Position numbers and translations under genes: made by a program. Below, one piece after another: positions 1 to 9,594 of a DNA stretch of 64,000 nucleotides. Positions within the stretch are counted from its first letter, which is position 1. Every line of letters starts with the position of its first letter. Origin of the DNA: Acanthosepion pharaonis (lineage: Eukaryota; Mollusca; Cephalopoda; Sepiida; Sepiidae); contig CAHIKZ030000961.1 of assembly GCA_903632075.3 (NCBI GenBank), positions 111,001 to 175,000 of the forward strand, in the 5' to 3' direction. The notes beneath the pieces are model-generated. The model worked only from the letters and a program-made list of their open reading frames with translations. It did no database searches and was not told the origin of the DNA.

Positions 1-176
1 GAGTCTAAACTGATAGACATACTACGTACAGTTAAACATCAGTTACGTACATTTGTCATAAAACATACGGCGGAAACAGCGTTGGGGAAATCGCTCTAGC
101 CTTTCCATGTGTCCCCAGTAAGCGACCCAAATCTCACATGCTTTCAAAACAAAATAAAATACAGCACCGATAAGTT

Positions 177-475
177 TCTGGGCACACGCCATTTTGGATT
201 GTTGTGCATTTAATCTCGTTCGTTTGTTTTTGTGTTTCTGGTCATACGGCATATTGGATTATTGTACTTTCACTCTCTTCCGTTTGTGCTCTGTTTCTGG
301 TCATACGCCATATTAAGTTGTTGTGCATTCACACTCTTCCGTTTGTGTTGTGTTTGTGGTCGTATGCTATATTGGATTGGTGTGTATTCACGTTGTTCCG
401 TTTGTGTTGTGTTTCTTTTCATACACCATATTGGATTGTTGTGCATTCACTTTCTTATTTTCATTCATCATGGCC
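177..475. repeat. 60-bp tandem repeat, about 5 copies
   Basis: A degenerate tandem repeat. The phrase attggattgttgtgcat (with variants) recurs at about 193, 252, 312, 371 and 431, a period of 59-60 bp. Because the period is close to a multiple of three, several overlapping open frames run through it and encode a roughly 20-residue repeat rich in Cys, Leu and Phe. I take those frames as a by-product of the repeat, not as a gene. Confidence 0.8.
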
Positions 476-479
476 CACA

Positions 480-1650
480 AACGTCGTATAATCTTTTCTG
501 ATCTTATACTTCGTCTTCTCATCTACCGTGAGCCACTGACATTAAATATACAAGCAGTTTAAAAAAATCATTTAATTTATATATTATTTTTATTTAGTTA
601 TGTATATTATATTTATATTCTCCATGTTTTGTTTGTCCCAATTATGTTAAGATATGTCATAGACATGTGACGTTATGTCTTAGGTTATAAACTTACTATT
701 ATGTTAACATCGCTTTACGGCGCATCATAGGAACCGAAGTATATTGTAAACTTTCATCTTCGTCTGAATCAAAATTCCATTCTGAGACGATACACGTCTA
801 TCCAGTTTTTCGATAGCATTATTGGATTTCTTAACTCAAAGGGAGATTTCATTACCCAAATTATTCGTCATATTCAAAGTCCTGCCTAAAAATACCAAAC
901 TTTTAACAACCTGCAATTTCTGTCTCTACACATAAATGCTTGGCTCAGAATCGGCTTTATCTTGTGCTTACGTGTATGTTTAAATGTATTGAGGTGAATG
1001 TGTGTGCCCATCGGTCCAAGCACTTTTGACTATATGTGTATGATTGTATACGGGCGTGTATGTTACTGTGTGTGCATGATTAGTCATATATGCGTACTGT
1101 GCATATATAACAGTATGTCTGTGTTCGTGCCTCTACTTTACGTGATGTGTGTGGGTTGTTGTATGCGCAGTAAAATCCAAATCGAGGCACAAATATGTTC
1201 TCTTCCTTCAGAGAGAAATATCACGTAAAATGGCATATAATCAGAGAAAAAGAAAATTTATTTCATTTTTGTTTTATCTTATGTTCGCTCAAATCGGAGT
1301 TCCTTTGATCTGAGAAATTATTTTTGTCTACTTTTTTTTTTCCTTTTAATTTATTTTTTTTTATTTGTTTACGATTCATAAACATTGCAATCGTTAAAAG
1401 ACTCAGTCATTTTTGCCCTGACCTAAAAATTCGGGTTTATTATTATACAGCCGCTGCAGCCATCTTGGAATCATATATACTTAGCTCCAAGAAATAGACT
1501 CATTTTAAATGTTAATATACTGCCGACCAAACCTCGGTTTTAATAAAATTAAACTGCAGACAATTAACTGAATAACTAACGACACGAAGATCATGTGTTT
1601 GTGCTGACACACGATTACTTATAAAATAGAATTACATTAAAAATATATAA
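480..1650. other. No recognisable gene
   Basis: AT-rich sequence with a TG-rich patch near 970-1160 and short T runs near 1327-1370. I see no coding region or recognisable mobile element here. Confidence 0.5.
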
Positions 1651-1659
1651 ACAGAATAT

Positions 1660-1800
1660 GAAATTACTTACATTATTTACATAATTATTGTTATCTTGAT
1701 CTTCAATGCTATATTCACAACGTTTCGGCCGTTGTACGCTCAGCCTTCTTCAGGTGATTGGAATTTCTAACCGAACCCTTTATTTCGTCCATCGGGGTAG
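1660..1800 (-). repeat. SINE-D fragment (hammerhead-like core)
   Basis: On the minus strand this holds the middle of a dispersed element, called SINE-D here. It includes cctgaagaaggc, a GC-rich hairpin and ggccgaaacgttgtgaat, then the tail with gaagatcaagataac and the aataatgtaaataatg-like end. The same body recurs at about ten places in the window. Confidence 0.7.
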
Positions 1801-1930
1801 ATAAAAAGCAAATGTCAGTAGTATCTTAAATTTAATCAATTTTCATTGTAGTGTATTTGTTATGGATTAACTTCTTGAAGAAGGCCCAAGAGCCTCTCGA
1901 AGTAGAGGGTTACAGAATAAAAGGTACAGT

Positions 1931-2204
1931 TACTTACATTATTTACATTATTCGTACAGTTATCCTCATCTTCATTGCCATATTCACACCACTGGTATTG
2001 GTGTATGCTGATATTATTGATTGAAATTTCTAAGCGATCCTTTTTTTCGTCTACCGAATATTCTAGTTCTATTTGCCATGCCTCTTCCGGATGTCTCAGT
2101 TATTTCCCTTTAACTCAACTGTTTTTTCTTTCACAACTGCTGTGGTCTGGTGTTGAACACTTTGAGTCTAGCCACTGGGTCTAACCAACGCCATGTTTCG
2201 CCAA
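1931..2204 (-). repeat. SINE-D, left arm of inverted pair
   Basis: A nearly full-length but diverged SINE-D in minus orientation. It runs from the aataatgtaaataatg tail at its left end to the tRNA-like head (ggacacatggc box A region; accagtgg and actca near box B) at about 2160-2204. It meets a plus-strand copy at its head, making a head-to-head dimer. The hammerhead-like hairpin is eroded in this arm. Confidence 0.6.
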
Positions 2205-2465
2205 GGACACATGGCAATGGTGAACCAAAACCTGGAGAGTTAATGGAAATAAAAGACATCCGGAAGAGGCATGGAACGTGGAACTAGAACAATCTAATCC
2301 GGTGGGAGAAATAAAGGGTTCGGTTCGAAATTCCAATCACCTAGAGCGTACAGCGGCCGAAACGCTTTGAATATGGCAAAGAAGATAAGGATAAGAGTTC
2401 GAATAATGTAAATAATGTAAGTAATCATAATACCTCATCTCAGAGATATAGACAGAATATTAAAT
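2205..2465 (+). repeat. SINE-D, right arm of inverted pair
   Basis: The plus-strand arm starts at ggacacatggcaatgg and continues through the body (gaactagaacaatcta, ataaagggttcggttcg), the core ccgaaacgctttgaatatgg, and the tail ataatgtaaataatgtaag followed by acctcatctcagagatatag. With 1931-2204 it forms a palindromic SINE dimer. Confidence 0.65.
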
Positions 2466-2606
2466 CTTATTTAGGACTGTAATATTTGTATTCATTCCTG
2501 ACAATTGACAATAGCATTCATTCTGAATTTCAATAAATATCTACAACAAAATAATTACCAATGTATTTACATATAAACAACCTGTAACACTTTTACGCTT
2601 TCTTGA

Positions 2607-2690
2607 CTGTGGATGTGCGGATGGTGTAATGGATAGCGGCTCCGAACGGGAATTCGATAGACCTAGGTTCGAATAGGCAAAACTTTTCAA
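2607..2690 (+). repeat. tRNA-derived SINE-B head
   Basis: A tRNA-like segment with box A gatggtgtaatggatagcgg and box B taggttcgaata separated by about 35 bases. These are the internal RNA polymerase III promoter boxes of tRNA-derived SINEs. Related heads or bodies occur at 2826, 24612, 25035 and 51990. It is broken after box B by the transposase-like remnant that follows. Confidence 0.65.
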
Positions 2691-2815
2691 CAAGTGTGTT
2701 GCATCTGTGATGGTCATTGAGTACACCTGCTCCTTTAGCATATCCCAGTAAAAGAATTCAATTCTTTCTTCTTTAGAAAAAATAAAAAGAAAAAACATGT
2801 TTAATTTGTTGAGGT
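2690..2815 (-). pseudogene. Tc1/mariner-type transposase C-terminal fragment
   Basis: The minus-strand translation contains EFFYWDMLKEQVYSMTITDA, parallel to the better-preserved EIIDFFFWSMLKEKVYSINI at 3465-3700. The pattern of an aromatic/FLW stretch followed by LKxxVY resembles the region after the second catalytic Asp in IS630/Tc1/mariner transposases (DFFLWGxLKDxVY). It is a short broken remnant with no intact frame. Confidence 0.5.
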
Positions 2816-2825
2816 AAAAAAAATA

Positions 2826-3005
2826 CTGTTAATTCGAACTTGGAAATCCGAGTTCGAATTCCAATCGATTTCATTACATTCACTTACGCGTAAATTCCTT
2901 TGGGATAGATATGAATTCATCTCTCTTCTCTGTACCCCAGCTATGGTTAAATAACAGGGCAGACTTGCCTCTCTAACCGTGGTTGACAACCAGCCTTGGC
3001 GAAAG
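2826..3005 (+). repeat. SINE-B body
   Basis: Box B-like gagttcgaattccaatcg is followed by the family body attcacttacgcgtaaa, cctttgggatag and ccagctatggttaaatagc-like text. The same order is seen at 24660-24800 and 25060-25160. The tRNA head is truncated. Confidence 0.65.
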
Positions 3006-3034
3006 ACAACACTGAATTCAAATCCATAGAGGAA

Positions 3035-3155
3035 TAAAAAGTTTATCGGGAACATAATGAAAAAGGAATGCTTGGAAAATCTGATACTCACAGGACGGAT
3101 TGAGGAAAAGAAGGACATAAGAAAGCAGCAAAATCACAGCCTGATTTTTCAGTAT
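3035..3155 (+). pseudogene. LINE reverse transcriptase C-terminal tail (family E)
   Basis: The plus-strand frame reads IGNIMKKECLENLILTGRIE followed by EKKD. This is the extreme C-terminus of a non-LTR retrotransposon ORF2 that recurs at about a dozen places in the window, typically GH(I/V)MRKEGLENLxLTGxIEGK. It is 5'-truncated to about 120 bp, as is usual for LINE insertions. Confidence 0.65.
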
Positions 3156-3383
3156 CTTCTTGTTTGGCATATTTTAATCTTAATCCAGAATAGATTATTG
3201 GCTTAAGATCATCATACAATCAGATTGCGCACTGTAATAGAAATACCTTAAGCAAGATCTTGGTAAGGTTTTGATCAAAGTACTTAACGAAAACAACTCA
3301 TCAAAGTTGTTCATGTATACTGGAAATATTGATGATGATAATGACTATATATGATTTCATCTTGTGTTATTTTCAGATATATA

Positions 3384-3770
3384 CAATGTCCGTAAAGTCT
3401 GGATACATAGGTCAAAATGTATATTTTCAAGGAATTCAATTTTGAATTTTATTGAATTGGAATATTAACAAATAACATCTTCAATATAATTTTCATCATT
3501 TGTGATACAAAGGTTGATGCCCTTTGCAAGATTCAAATGAACTCGATGCAATAACTCCACATTGCCGTCAATTTTAGCACATTCACTTTTTATGAGTTCA
3601 ATTAAGTGTTTTCCATCTGTGATGTTTATTGAGTACACCTTCTCCTTTAGCATACTCCAGAAAAAGAAGTCAATTATTTCTTCTTTTGACAAAACCACAT
3701 TTAACCTGTGGATGTAAAAAAAATGTATTCAATGAGATTTTCTATGTGTCTAAAATTTAGGGACTCACTG
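3384..3770 (-). mobile_element. Tc1/mariner-IS630 deletion derivative with transposase remnant
   Basis: The ends are imperfect inverted repeats. The left end begins caatgtccgtaaagtctg. The right end, read from the other strand, begins cagtgagtccctaaatttta. Both are flanked by TA (3382-3383 and 3771-3772), as expected for this superfamily. Inside, minus strand 3465-3698, a 77-codon open frame contains FFFWSMLKEKVYS, DGKHLIELI and ELLHRVHLNLAKGINL. This resembles the C-terminal third of an IS630/Tc1/mariner transposase. The catalytic N-terminal part is missing, so it is non-autonomous. The superfamily call rests on the TA and the motif style; the exact family is uncertain. Confidence 0.6.
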
Positions 3771-3799
3771 TATTTCATTAATGCATTCGATAATGAATT

Positions 3800-3845
3800 A
3801 ATATTCTATGATCGTGCATTAGTAATGTACGATCATAGAATATTC
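3800..3845. repeat. Short perfect hairpin
   Basis: Arms atattctatgatcgt and acgatcatagaatat (15 bp, perfect) flank a 13-base loop. It sits between a Tc1-like derivative and a LINE tail. I see no evidence of function. Confidence 0.7.
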
Positions 3846-3849
3846 CTGT

Positions 3850-4320
3850 CACATCCATGCCCGAGCTATTTACTTTGAGCTCCTTGATAAAATCCAAAGA
3901 AGAATCAGCAATATTATTGGTCATCATCTGGCAGCTCGGTTTCAGTCGCATTTCCATAGCTGTAAGGTTGCATCTCTCTGACTTTTCTATAAATACTTTC
4001 ATGGTATTTGTTGACTTTTTGAATTTAAGTGCAGTACTAGACACGTGTCGAGATCTCATCAAATTACACTTGAGTTGGATAGATGTAGCCGTAAGCCCTG
4101 TGCTAACAGTTTCTTTTCTCGCACTTCTCGCTTGTGGAACTCTCTTCCGGTTTCATGCTTTCCAGCCAACTTTAGTCTGCAAAAATTCAAATACAATGTC
4201 AATCGTTATCTGCTGTTCTCCTGATTACTCTTTCCTCTTCTTGCTCATTATTAATGTTTCCGTTCCTAATTCTTCCACATCCTGTAACTCCATGCACCTG
4301 AGTGTCTTTCATGGAGTCTA
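3850..4320 (+). pseudogene. CR1/Jockey-type LINE RT C-terminus (family F)
   Basis: Read across frameshifts, the plus strand gives LLDKIQRRISNIIG, then LFYKYFHG, then SRTSRLWNSLPVSCFPANF. This is the characteristic C-terminal segment after the RT domain of CR1/Jockey-like LINEs (SRTxxLWNSLP). It is a decayed 5'-truncated copy. Copies of the same family are at 36166, 49895, 50320, 52456, 52700, 53310 and 55225. Confidence 0.65.
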
Positions 4321-4329
4321 AAATTTGAA

Positions 4330-4740
4330 TTATACCTTCAATAGCCGTAAACCGCTACGTATCACCCTTGACAAGAAGCTTCGGCATTTTTTATAGACTC
4401 ATCTTCAGAAGCACACTTATAGATATTTAATCGGAGAGCACTCAAATCACCATCTGCATTCTTTTAATTAAACGCTAAAAACTTGTAAATTATCTGGACA
4501 CTCATTACACACATCTATATATATATAAAAAAAAAACATATGGGAAAGATTATACTCGAAACTTTTATTCAGTATCACTGTTTCTCGTTTCCCCAACGCC
4601 ACATAACATACAGATAATAAATAATATTCTTTTCGCTGTTTTCCACGTCTTGCTACTATTCATTTTAAAGAGCATTTTTGTATATATAAATATTAGGGGT
4701 TTTAAGATCGCTTACTCGGTTTTAACTCCCCTACAAATCC
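4330..4740. other. No gene; AT-rich
   Basis: On the minus strand near 4345-4430 there is cttctgaagatgagtct and later gccgaagcttcttgtc, a very degraded relative of the hammerhead-like cores described elsewhere. Otherwise only AT-rich sequence with a short TA run near 4515. Confidence 0.4.
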
Positions 4741-4744
4741 AATG

Positions 4745-4910
4745 AAAGTGACACAGATGGGCAAAGGTTACAGTAGCGATGAAGAAGTGAAAACTGTTTT
4801 AAGGAATCGGCAGCTAGCTGAGATTTACGAAACTGAGATACATGGCCTAATTCTTTGCTAGAAGACTGCTATTGAAAGAGGTGGTGAGCATGTTGAGAAG
4901 TAATGATGTA
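4745..4910 (+). pseudogene. mariner transposase C-terminus, decayed
   Basis: With frameshifts the translation reads YSSDEEVKTVLRN, AEIYETEIHGLI, and AIERGGEHVEK before a stop. This matches the end of mariner-family transposases (YxSDEEVKxAVxxWL ... GIxxLxxRWxKCxxxxGDYVEK). Only about the last 50 codons remain, with an in-frame stop in place of the Trp/Lys region. A second copy lies at 9360-9590. Confidence 0.65.
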
Positions 4911-5201
4911 TGTAAGATCTAGGATATGTTTGATCATGTTCCTTATTTCTAAGACAATGCTGGCCCAAATCTTAAGACCAATGAAAATAAAGAAAAAGAT
5001 TCTTTTTTTCGTTGTTAAACTCAACCATTTATCCGGGGAGAGCTTCAAAAATGAAAATAAAAAAAGGAAAAATAAAAATTAAAAGCATTTTTATTATCTA
5101 ATAGGGCAGACGTGACAGTCTCGTTCCATATCCATCAGGGTCTTTTAAGAAATTTTGAAAAGCAGTTTTACTACTTTTTTTTTACTTTTCAGCGATGACA
5201 C

Positions 5202-5208
<7 letters not shown>

Positions 5209-5251
<43 letters not shown>
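5209..5251. repeat. (GA)n microsatellite
   Basis: Uninterrupted GA dinucleotides, about 21 units. Confidence 0.95.
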
Positions 5252-5255
<4 letters not shown>

Positions 5256-5425
5256 TTGGCAGTTCGTCAATTCAGCCACGTTCAAATTCTGTCAACTTTT
5301 TAAACTTTGACCTGTTTTTTACCCTGTGTAAAGCAGGTGACACCAGTTGGAGATATTGACTGTACTAATGCTTAAATACAAATGACTAACTGTCTTTATG
5401 TGTTTACCAATTAAAGTTTAAACTT

Positions 5426-5764
5426 GGGCACCTCGATGTGGTGTAATGGTTAGCAAGCATACCTCGCTAGAACCATTACGACTGAGTAGTGAGTTCGATC
5501 CTCATTAGATACCCCCATAATTTCGACCTTGTGCCACATCTAAGCTACGCTTAGAAAATCTGGATACTTCTCTGGTACAGGGGTCCGTCCCTGTGCTGGT
5601 GGTATCACGGCTATGACTGACTTGGACCAGCTATGACAAGCTTAGATCAGCTCTGAACTGCTTGGACCAGCGACCCGAGTGAAAACACTTGGGTCCCCAC
5701 GTTAAAAAATGACCTTGTGCCACAACCTGACTCATTAGTGGGGGCGGGGGTTCAAGTAAATCTC
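5426..5764 (+). mobile_element. tRNA-derived SINE-A, full length
   Basis: The head has box A tggtgtaatggttagca and box B gagttcgatcctc, the RNA polymerase III promoter of a tRNA-derived SINE. The body includes cttgtgccacatctaagc and a repeated tail of agctatgac/accagct units. It is flanked by a 16-bp direct repeat, attaaagtttaaactt (5410-5425) and attaaagcttaaactt (5765-5780), which I read as the target-site duplication with one mismatch. tRNA-derived SINEs are well known in octopus; I cannot say which named family this is. Confidence 0.8.
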
Positions 5765-5780
5765 ATTAAAGCTTAAACTT

Positions 5781-6206
5781 TTGCCCACCTAGTATTTAAC
5801 CTAATTTCTTAGTATTCAAATTTCAAAAAAAAAATCTTTTAATCTTTATTTTTACTTATCTCTTATCTTCATTTATGGAAACTCTCAAACAGGTCGTTGA
5901 GTCTAACAACGCAAAAAGAATATTTTTTTTTCATTGGCCTTAAGTTTTTGGCCAGCTGTGTACAATGATAATGAAACACTCAACATAAATTGAGCGAACA
6001 GTTGATATTTATAATATCTTTCAATTAAAACATCTTTTCAGGTTTCTTATATACACTAACTCTTATTGATCTTCTCTGTAGTGAAGTTGGGTTTCCCTTC
6101 TAACCGTTTTACATGAATTAATTTAATTATGCCATTATTATCCTTAGAATTACACGTGTTATCCATTTTAGTCGTTGCTGCTGTTGAAAGTCCTCAGGTG
6201 ATATGT
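5781..6206. other. No gene
   Basis: AT-rich unique-looking sequence with an A run near 5826-5834 and a T run near 5922-5930. Nothing recognised. Confidence 0.5.
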
Positions 6207-6224
6207 CTATATTTCTGAGATGAG

Positions 6225-6346
6225 GGCGCCTTGAGGCGGTCTAATGGTTAGCAAGCTTGTCTCGCTAGAACAATTACGACTTAGCAGTGAGTTCAATCCT
6301 CGCTGGGTGCCCCTTACTTTCGGCCTTGTGCCATTTCTAAGCTACA
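6225..6346 (+). mobile_element. tRNA-derived SINE-A nested in SINE-D
   Basis: Box A ggtctaatggttagcaag and box B gagttcaatcctcgc mark a SINE-A head with a short tail. An 18-bp perfect target-site duplication, ctatatttctgagatgag, lies at 6207-6224 and 6347-6364. That duplicated sequence is itself the minus-strand 3' end of SINE-D, so SINE-A jumped into a pre-existing SINE-D. Confidence 0.85.
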
Positions 6347-6645
6347 CTATATTTCTGAGATGAGGTATTATGTACATTATTTACATTATTCGGACTATTG
6401 TCCTCACCTTTATCGCCAAATTTATTATAACGTTTCGGCTGTTGTACGCTCAGACCTTCTTCAGGGGGTTGGAATGTCGAAAACCCTTTATTTCGCTCAC
6501 TGGGGTAGACTGTTCTAGTTTCACGTGCCATGTTTTAATGGATGTCAGTTATCAGTTATTTCCTGTTAATTTCCCTCTGAAAGTTCTCGGGTATTAAGCG
6601 GGTATTGAATTCACACTCTTTGGGTCCTGTTACGTGTCCTTGACA
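6347..6645 (-). repeat. SINE-D, minus arm
   Basis: A minus-strand SINE-D whose tail end is interrupted by the SINE-A at 6225-6346. It includes the core at about 6420-6475 (minus: cctgaagaaggtctgagcg, then gccgaaacgttataat), the middle body and the head near 6600-6640. Confidence 0.75.
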
Positions 6646-6690
6646 AAGATGAGGACAATAGTACGAATAATGTAAATAATGTCGACAGAT
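6646..6690 (+). repeat. SINE-D tail, plus orientation
   Basis: Directly after the head of the minus copy, a short plus-strand tail reads acaaagatgaggacaatag, cgaataatgtaaataatg. The pair forms an unequal head-to-head arrangement. Confidence 0.65.
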
Positions 6691-7391
6691 GATGTTTTTT
6701 TGTTATTTAGTATTTTTTGGATTCTGTAGCGCCAGACCACCATGTTGGAAGACGGAAGTTGTTCATTTAGACGCAAAGGCTTCATTTGCTTGACGCCATT
6801 TTTAGCCGTTGATCTTAGAAAGTGGGTGTATAAAAAAAAGATAGTTTAGATATTTCCGAATGGGTTTTGCCTCATGTATGCCATCCTTGTTAAAGATTTG
6901 TTATTTCGGATTATAATCGATTTTTTAGGATAATGGTTTAGTTACGTAGCAACTTGCGGTAGTATTTGAAACTATCACTATAAAGTCAGTTTTTTATATC
7001 TTTAATCAAACGGATAGTCAGACATCATTGATAGATAGCTAGGGGATAAAATTACAAAGTATACTCCTCACACATACAGTGTAAATCTGGTGACGCCTTC
7101 TCGCGCTAACCTAGTTATGGTATTTGTTTAAATTAGATTTTTCTAGGGAAACGAAATCTTTTCATGAAAGGAAAGATAACACGACTTCTGTTAAAAACTA
7201 CAGCCACACAAATATTTTCATGATCGTCTTTCATTTCTCCAACTTTTTCTAATCGCCGTCTTTGGTTTTTGTCGGTTACATATGTGTAAGGAAACTAATA
7301 CCGAAAGGATATGTGAAAGGAACGCTTTTTATATAGCGGGCCTCGCGTTTGAAATACAATGTGAGCAAAACGTCATTCCATAAATTCAAAG
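6691..7391. other. No recognised gene
   Basis: Unique-looking AT-rich sequence. Open frames here are short and without recognisable motifs. Confidence 0.5.
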
Positions 7392-7409
7392 ATATAGACG
7401 CCATTTTGA

Positions 7410-7558
7410 AGGCGGCTCCTCGACGTGGTGTAATGGTTTGCAAACTATTCTGGGTAGAAGCAAGCGTTTCTCGGTACAAATATATCTGAGTAGTGAGTTC
7501 AATCCTTACAGGGTCTTTCGGTCTTGTGCCACATCTAAGCCAAGCTTAGGAAATCACC
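7410..7558 (+). mobile_element. tRNA-derived SINE-A
   Basis: Box A cgtggtgtaatggtttgcaa, box B gagttcaatcctt and the tail cttgtgccacatctaagcc identify SINE-A. An insertion within the anticodon-arm region (gtagaagcaagcg) is seen. It is flanked by a perfect 18-bp duplication atatagacgccattttga at 7392-7409 and 7559-7576. Confidence 0.85.
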
Positions 7559-7576
7559 ATATAGACGCCATTTTGA

Positions 7577-8375
7577 TGCCGGTCTTTGCAGCGCCACCTG
7601 TACAACGAAAAATAAATTGTGTTACTTGTCTGCATAATTCAACAGCATTTATTTCTATCTAGCATAGTTTTTAGGATACTAAAGTTTTTGGCAACACGCT
7701 AACGGATGTAGAAACCCTCACATTATTTAGTACTAACAGCCATACCCAGCTGGTCGAACAGAAAAAGCGTTCAGTTAGAATGGAGCCAAAACAGCATCAT
7801 GATGAGATGTAACAACGTCTAACTTCTTCAATTACTTTAATGTACTTACATTTAAAAACATTTGAATTAATGCAGTTACTGATATAACAGAAGTAGTCTA
7901 TTTATTCAATCGAAATTAGCCGAGGACATGATGTGGCAAAACAGACAACATGAAGACACAATTTAGACCACATTTTTTTTTTGGCGGGGGGGGTGAATTT
8001 TAATGTGTCAGTGGGCTACCAGGGATGCAAAAGAGGATACATTTATAAAGCAATTGCTATGTTTGATGAAAATTGCTTGAAAGATCAACGAAAAATAAAG
8101 AAACCAATAAAACTCGCCACTTTTCACTATTTACGCAGGTTTTCAATATATAGATGGACTCACTTATCAAGTTAAAAGACAGTTAAGCAGTAAACATATT
8201 GTAGGCTACAATTGAGGGTAGTTTGCTTGAAAACTGAGGGATTTTTTAGTTTAAAATTTGTGTTGAAATCGATTTGTGTTGTAATCGACTTTTCGTTTTT
8301 TTGTATTTTTTCGCTAAAAACAATGACGTAGAAATAAAAATGAAGTAATGTTGAGCTCATCATGATATAAGTAAC
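7577..8375. other. No recognised gene
   Basis: AT-rich sequence with a G run near 7985-7992. Open frames are short and show no family motif. Confidence 0.45.
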
Positions 8376-8627
8376 CTACATACCGAGTTTGGACGAAATC
8401 GGAGGAAAAGAAGTTGAATTTATTCATTTTTGATTGGCTTTCTCGAATATTGATTAAAAAGTATCGATTTTTACGCTAAGAACCTATCTCTTAAATTGTA
8501 CAATGTATGTGCCAAGTTTGGTCAAAATCGGTTGGATGGATCTCATGTGACAAGGTATCACACAGACAGACAGACAAACAGACACACAGACGTCCTCTGT
8601 TATATATATATATATATATATATATAT
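8376..8627 (-). repeat. Helitron-type 5' end region
   Basis: On the minus strand a (TA)n run leads into gtctgtttgtctgtctgtct and then repeated phrases meaning 'accaaacttggcacatac' and 'gatttcgtccaaactcgg'. This layout (TC + TA-rich start, CTGT-rich stretch, then CCAAATTTGG-like phrases) recurs at the 5' ends of Helitrons such as the one at 58940-61503. The exact terminus is obscured by expansion of the TA run (8601-8627). Confidence 0.45.
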
Positions 8628-8849
8628 TGCTGAAGTTATCGTTTATATTTTTTGTTGAGATTTACAAAATCTACATTTTCTTCAATTTCGCAAACCAATC
8701 AATGAAATTTGAATAAGCTGATTTGTTTGGAAAAAATACTTTGACAAAAAAACCTTACTTCGATATTTGATAATTTCTGTAATTTAATTTACTTTTATAG
8801 GATCTCATGTTAAACAATGTTTTTAAGAAGTTTTCTATTTTTCTTTTTA

Positions 8850-9025
8850 ACAGCGAAGGATAAATTCTTAGGATTTCTTACTCTTGAGCAGACAACATAC
8901 AACTGACCATGCGTAAATATTTCTTTCTGGAAAAAAATTCCAATTTTCTGAACTGTTTGGCCTTGTGATATATTTATAGTTCTTGCAAACGCAGAGTGAA
9001 CTGGAAAATGGATTCTTGTAAATAA
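8850..9025 (-). pseudogene. Helitron helicase C-terminal fragment
   Basis: With a frameshift or two, the minus strand reads RIHFPVHSAFARTINISQ, GQTVQKIGIF, then THGQLYVVCSRE. These correspond to the last two superfamily 1 (Pif1-like) helicase motifs of Helitron Rep/Hel proteins (AxTINKSQGQT and HGQLYVAxSR). The protein is otherwise absent; this is a remnant in a non-autonomous copy. Confidence 0.65.
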
Positions 9026-9335
9026 AAACTTAAAGAAAAAATATGCAAAAAAAATATTGCATTTTTTATTAAAGAAGTATTTCTTATTTTAAAGAAGTAT
9101 TTGTTATTTTAATCATTAAATTGATTTTAAAACAGTGTATGTTAAATAATAATATATTTATCTTACCCCCCAAAATTGATGAAAATTTATTGTAACTAGC
9201 TAAACACCATCGTAAAACCAGATATACTTTGTACTTCCTTACCTGTTTGCACTTCTGACAATATTTGGTTTCGATCGGTCAGTTTTAAATGGTGTGATGG
9301 ACTGACTAACGGAAGTCACAGAATTTTATATATAG
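9026..9335 (-). repeat. Helitron-like 5' terminus
   Basis: On the minus strand, host A is followed by tctatatataaaattctgtg, then phrases with gatcgaaaccaaatattg. This fits the A|TC start and TA-rich onset of Helitrons and is followed downstream by the helicase fragment at 8850-9025. I did not find a matching CTRR 3' end with hairpin, so the element is incomplete or rearranged. Confidence 0.45.
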
Positions 9336-9359
9336 ATTATTCTGCAAAACCACTGATGC

Positions 9360-9590
9360 AATAGTAAAACTAGTGACTTTGTATTTTCAGGCTTCCATCA
9401 TTTTGGTCCATTGAAGGAGAGGCAAACGTTATGAGAATGATGAAGAAGTGAAAATTACTGTAACGAACTGGCTACATAATAAGCCAGCTGAGCTTTACAA
9501 ATCTGGTACACATGACCCTCATTCCTAAGTGAAAGACTGCTTTGAAAAAGTTGGCGGCTATGTTCAGAAGTAGGAATGTGAACCTGTGAT
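9360..9590 (+). pseudogene. mariner transposase C-terminus, decayed
   Basis: With frameshifts: FHHFGPLKERQT, ENDEEVKITVTNWLHNKPAE, LYKSGTHD, then DCFEKVGGYVQK and stop. This is the final quarter of a mariner-family transposase, including the HLFGPLK-like segment downstream of the last catalytic Asp. It is an independent copy of the remnant at 4745-4910, somewhat better preserved. Confidence 0.7.
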
Positions 9591-9594
9591 GTAT

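Noticed and set aside
2607..2690. True tRNA gene
   Set aside because: Boxes A and B are present but the acceptor arms do not pair and the same head is dispersed with SINE bodies.
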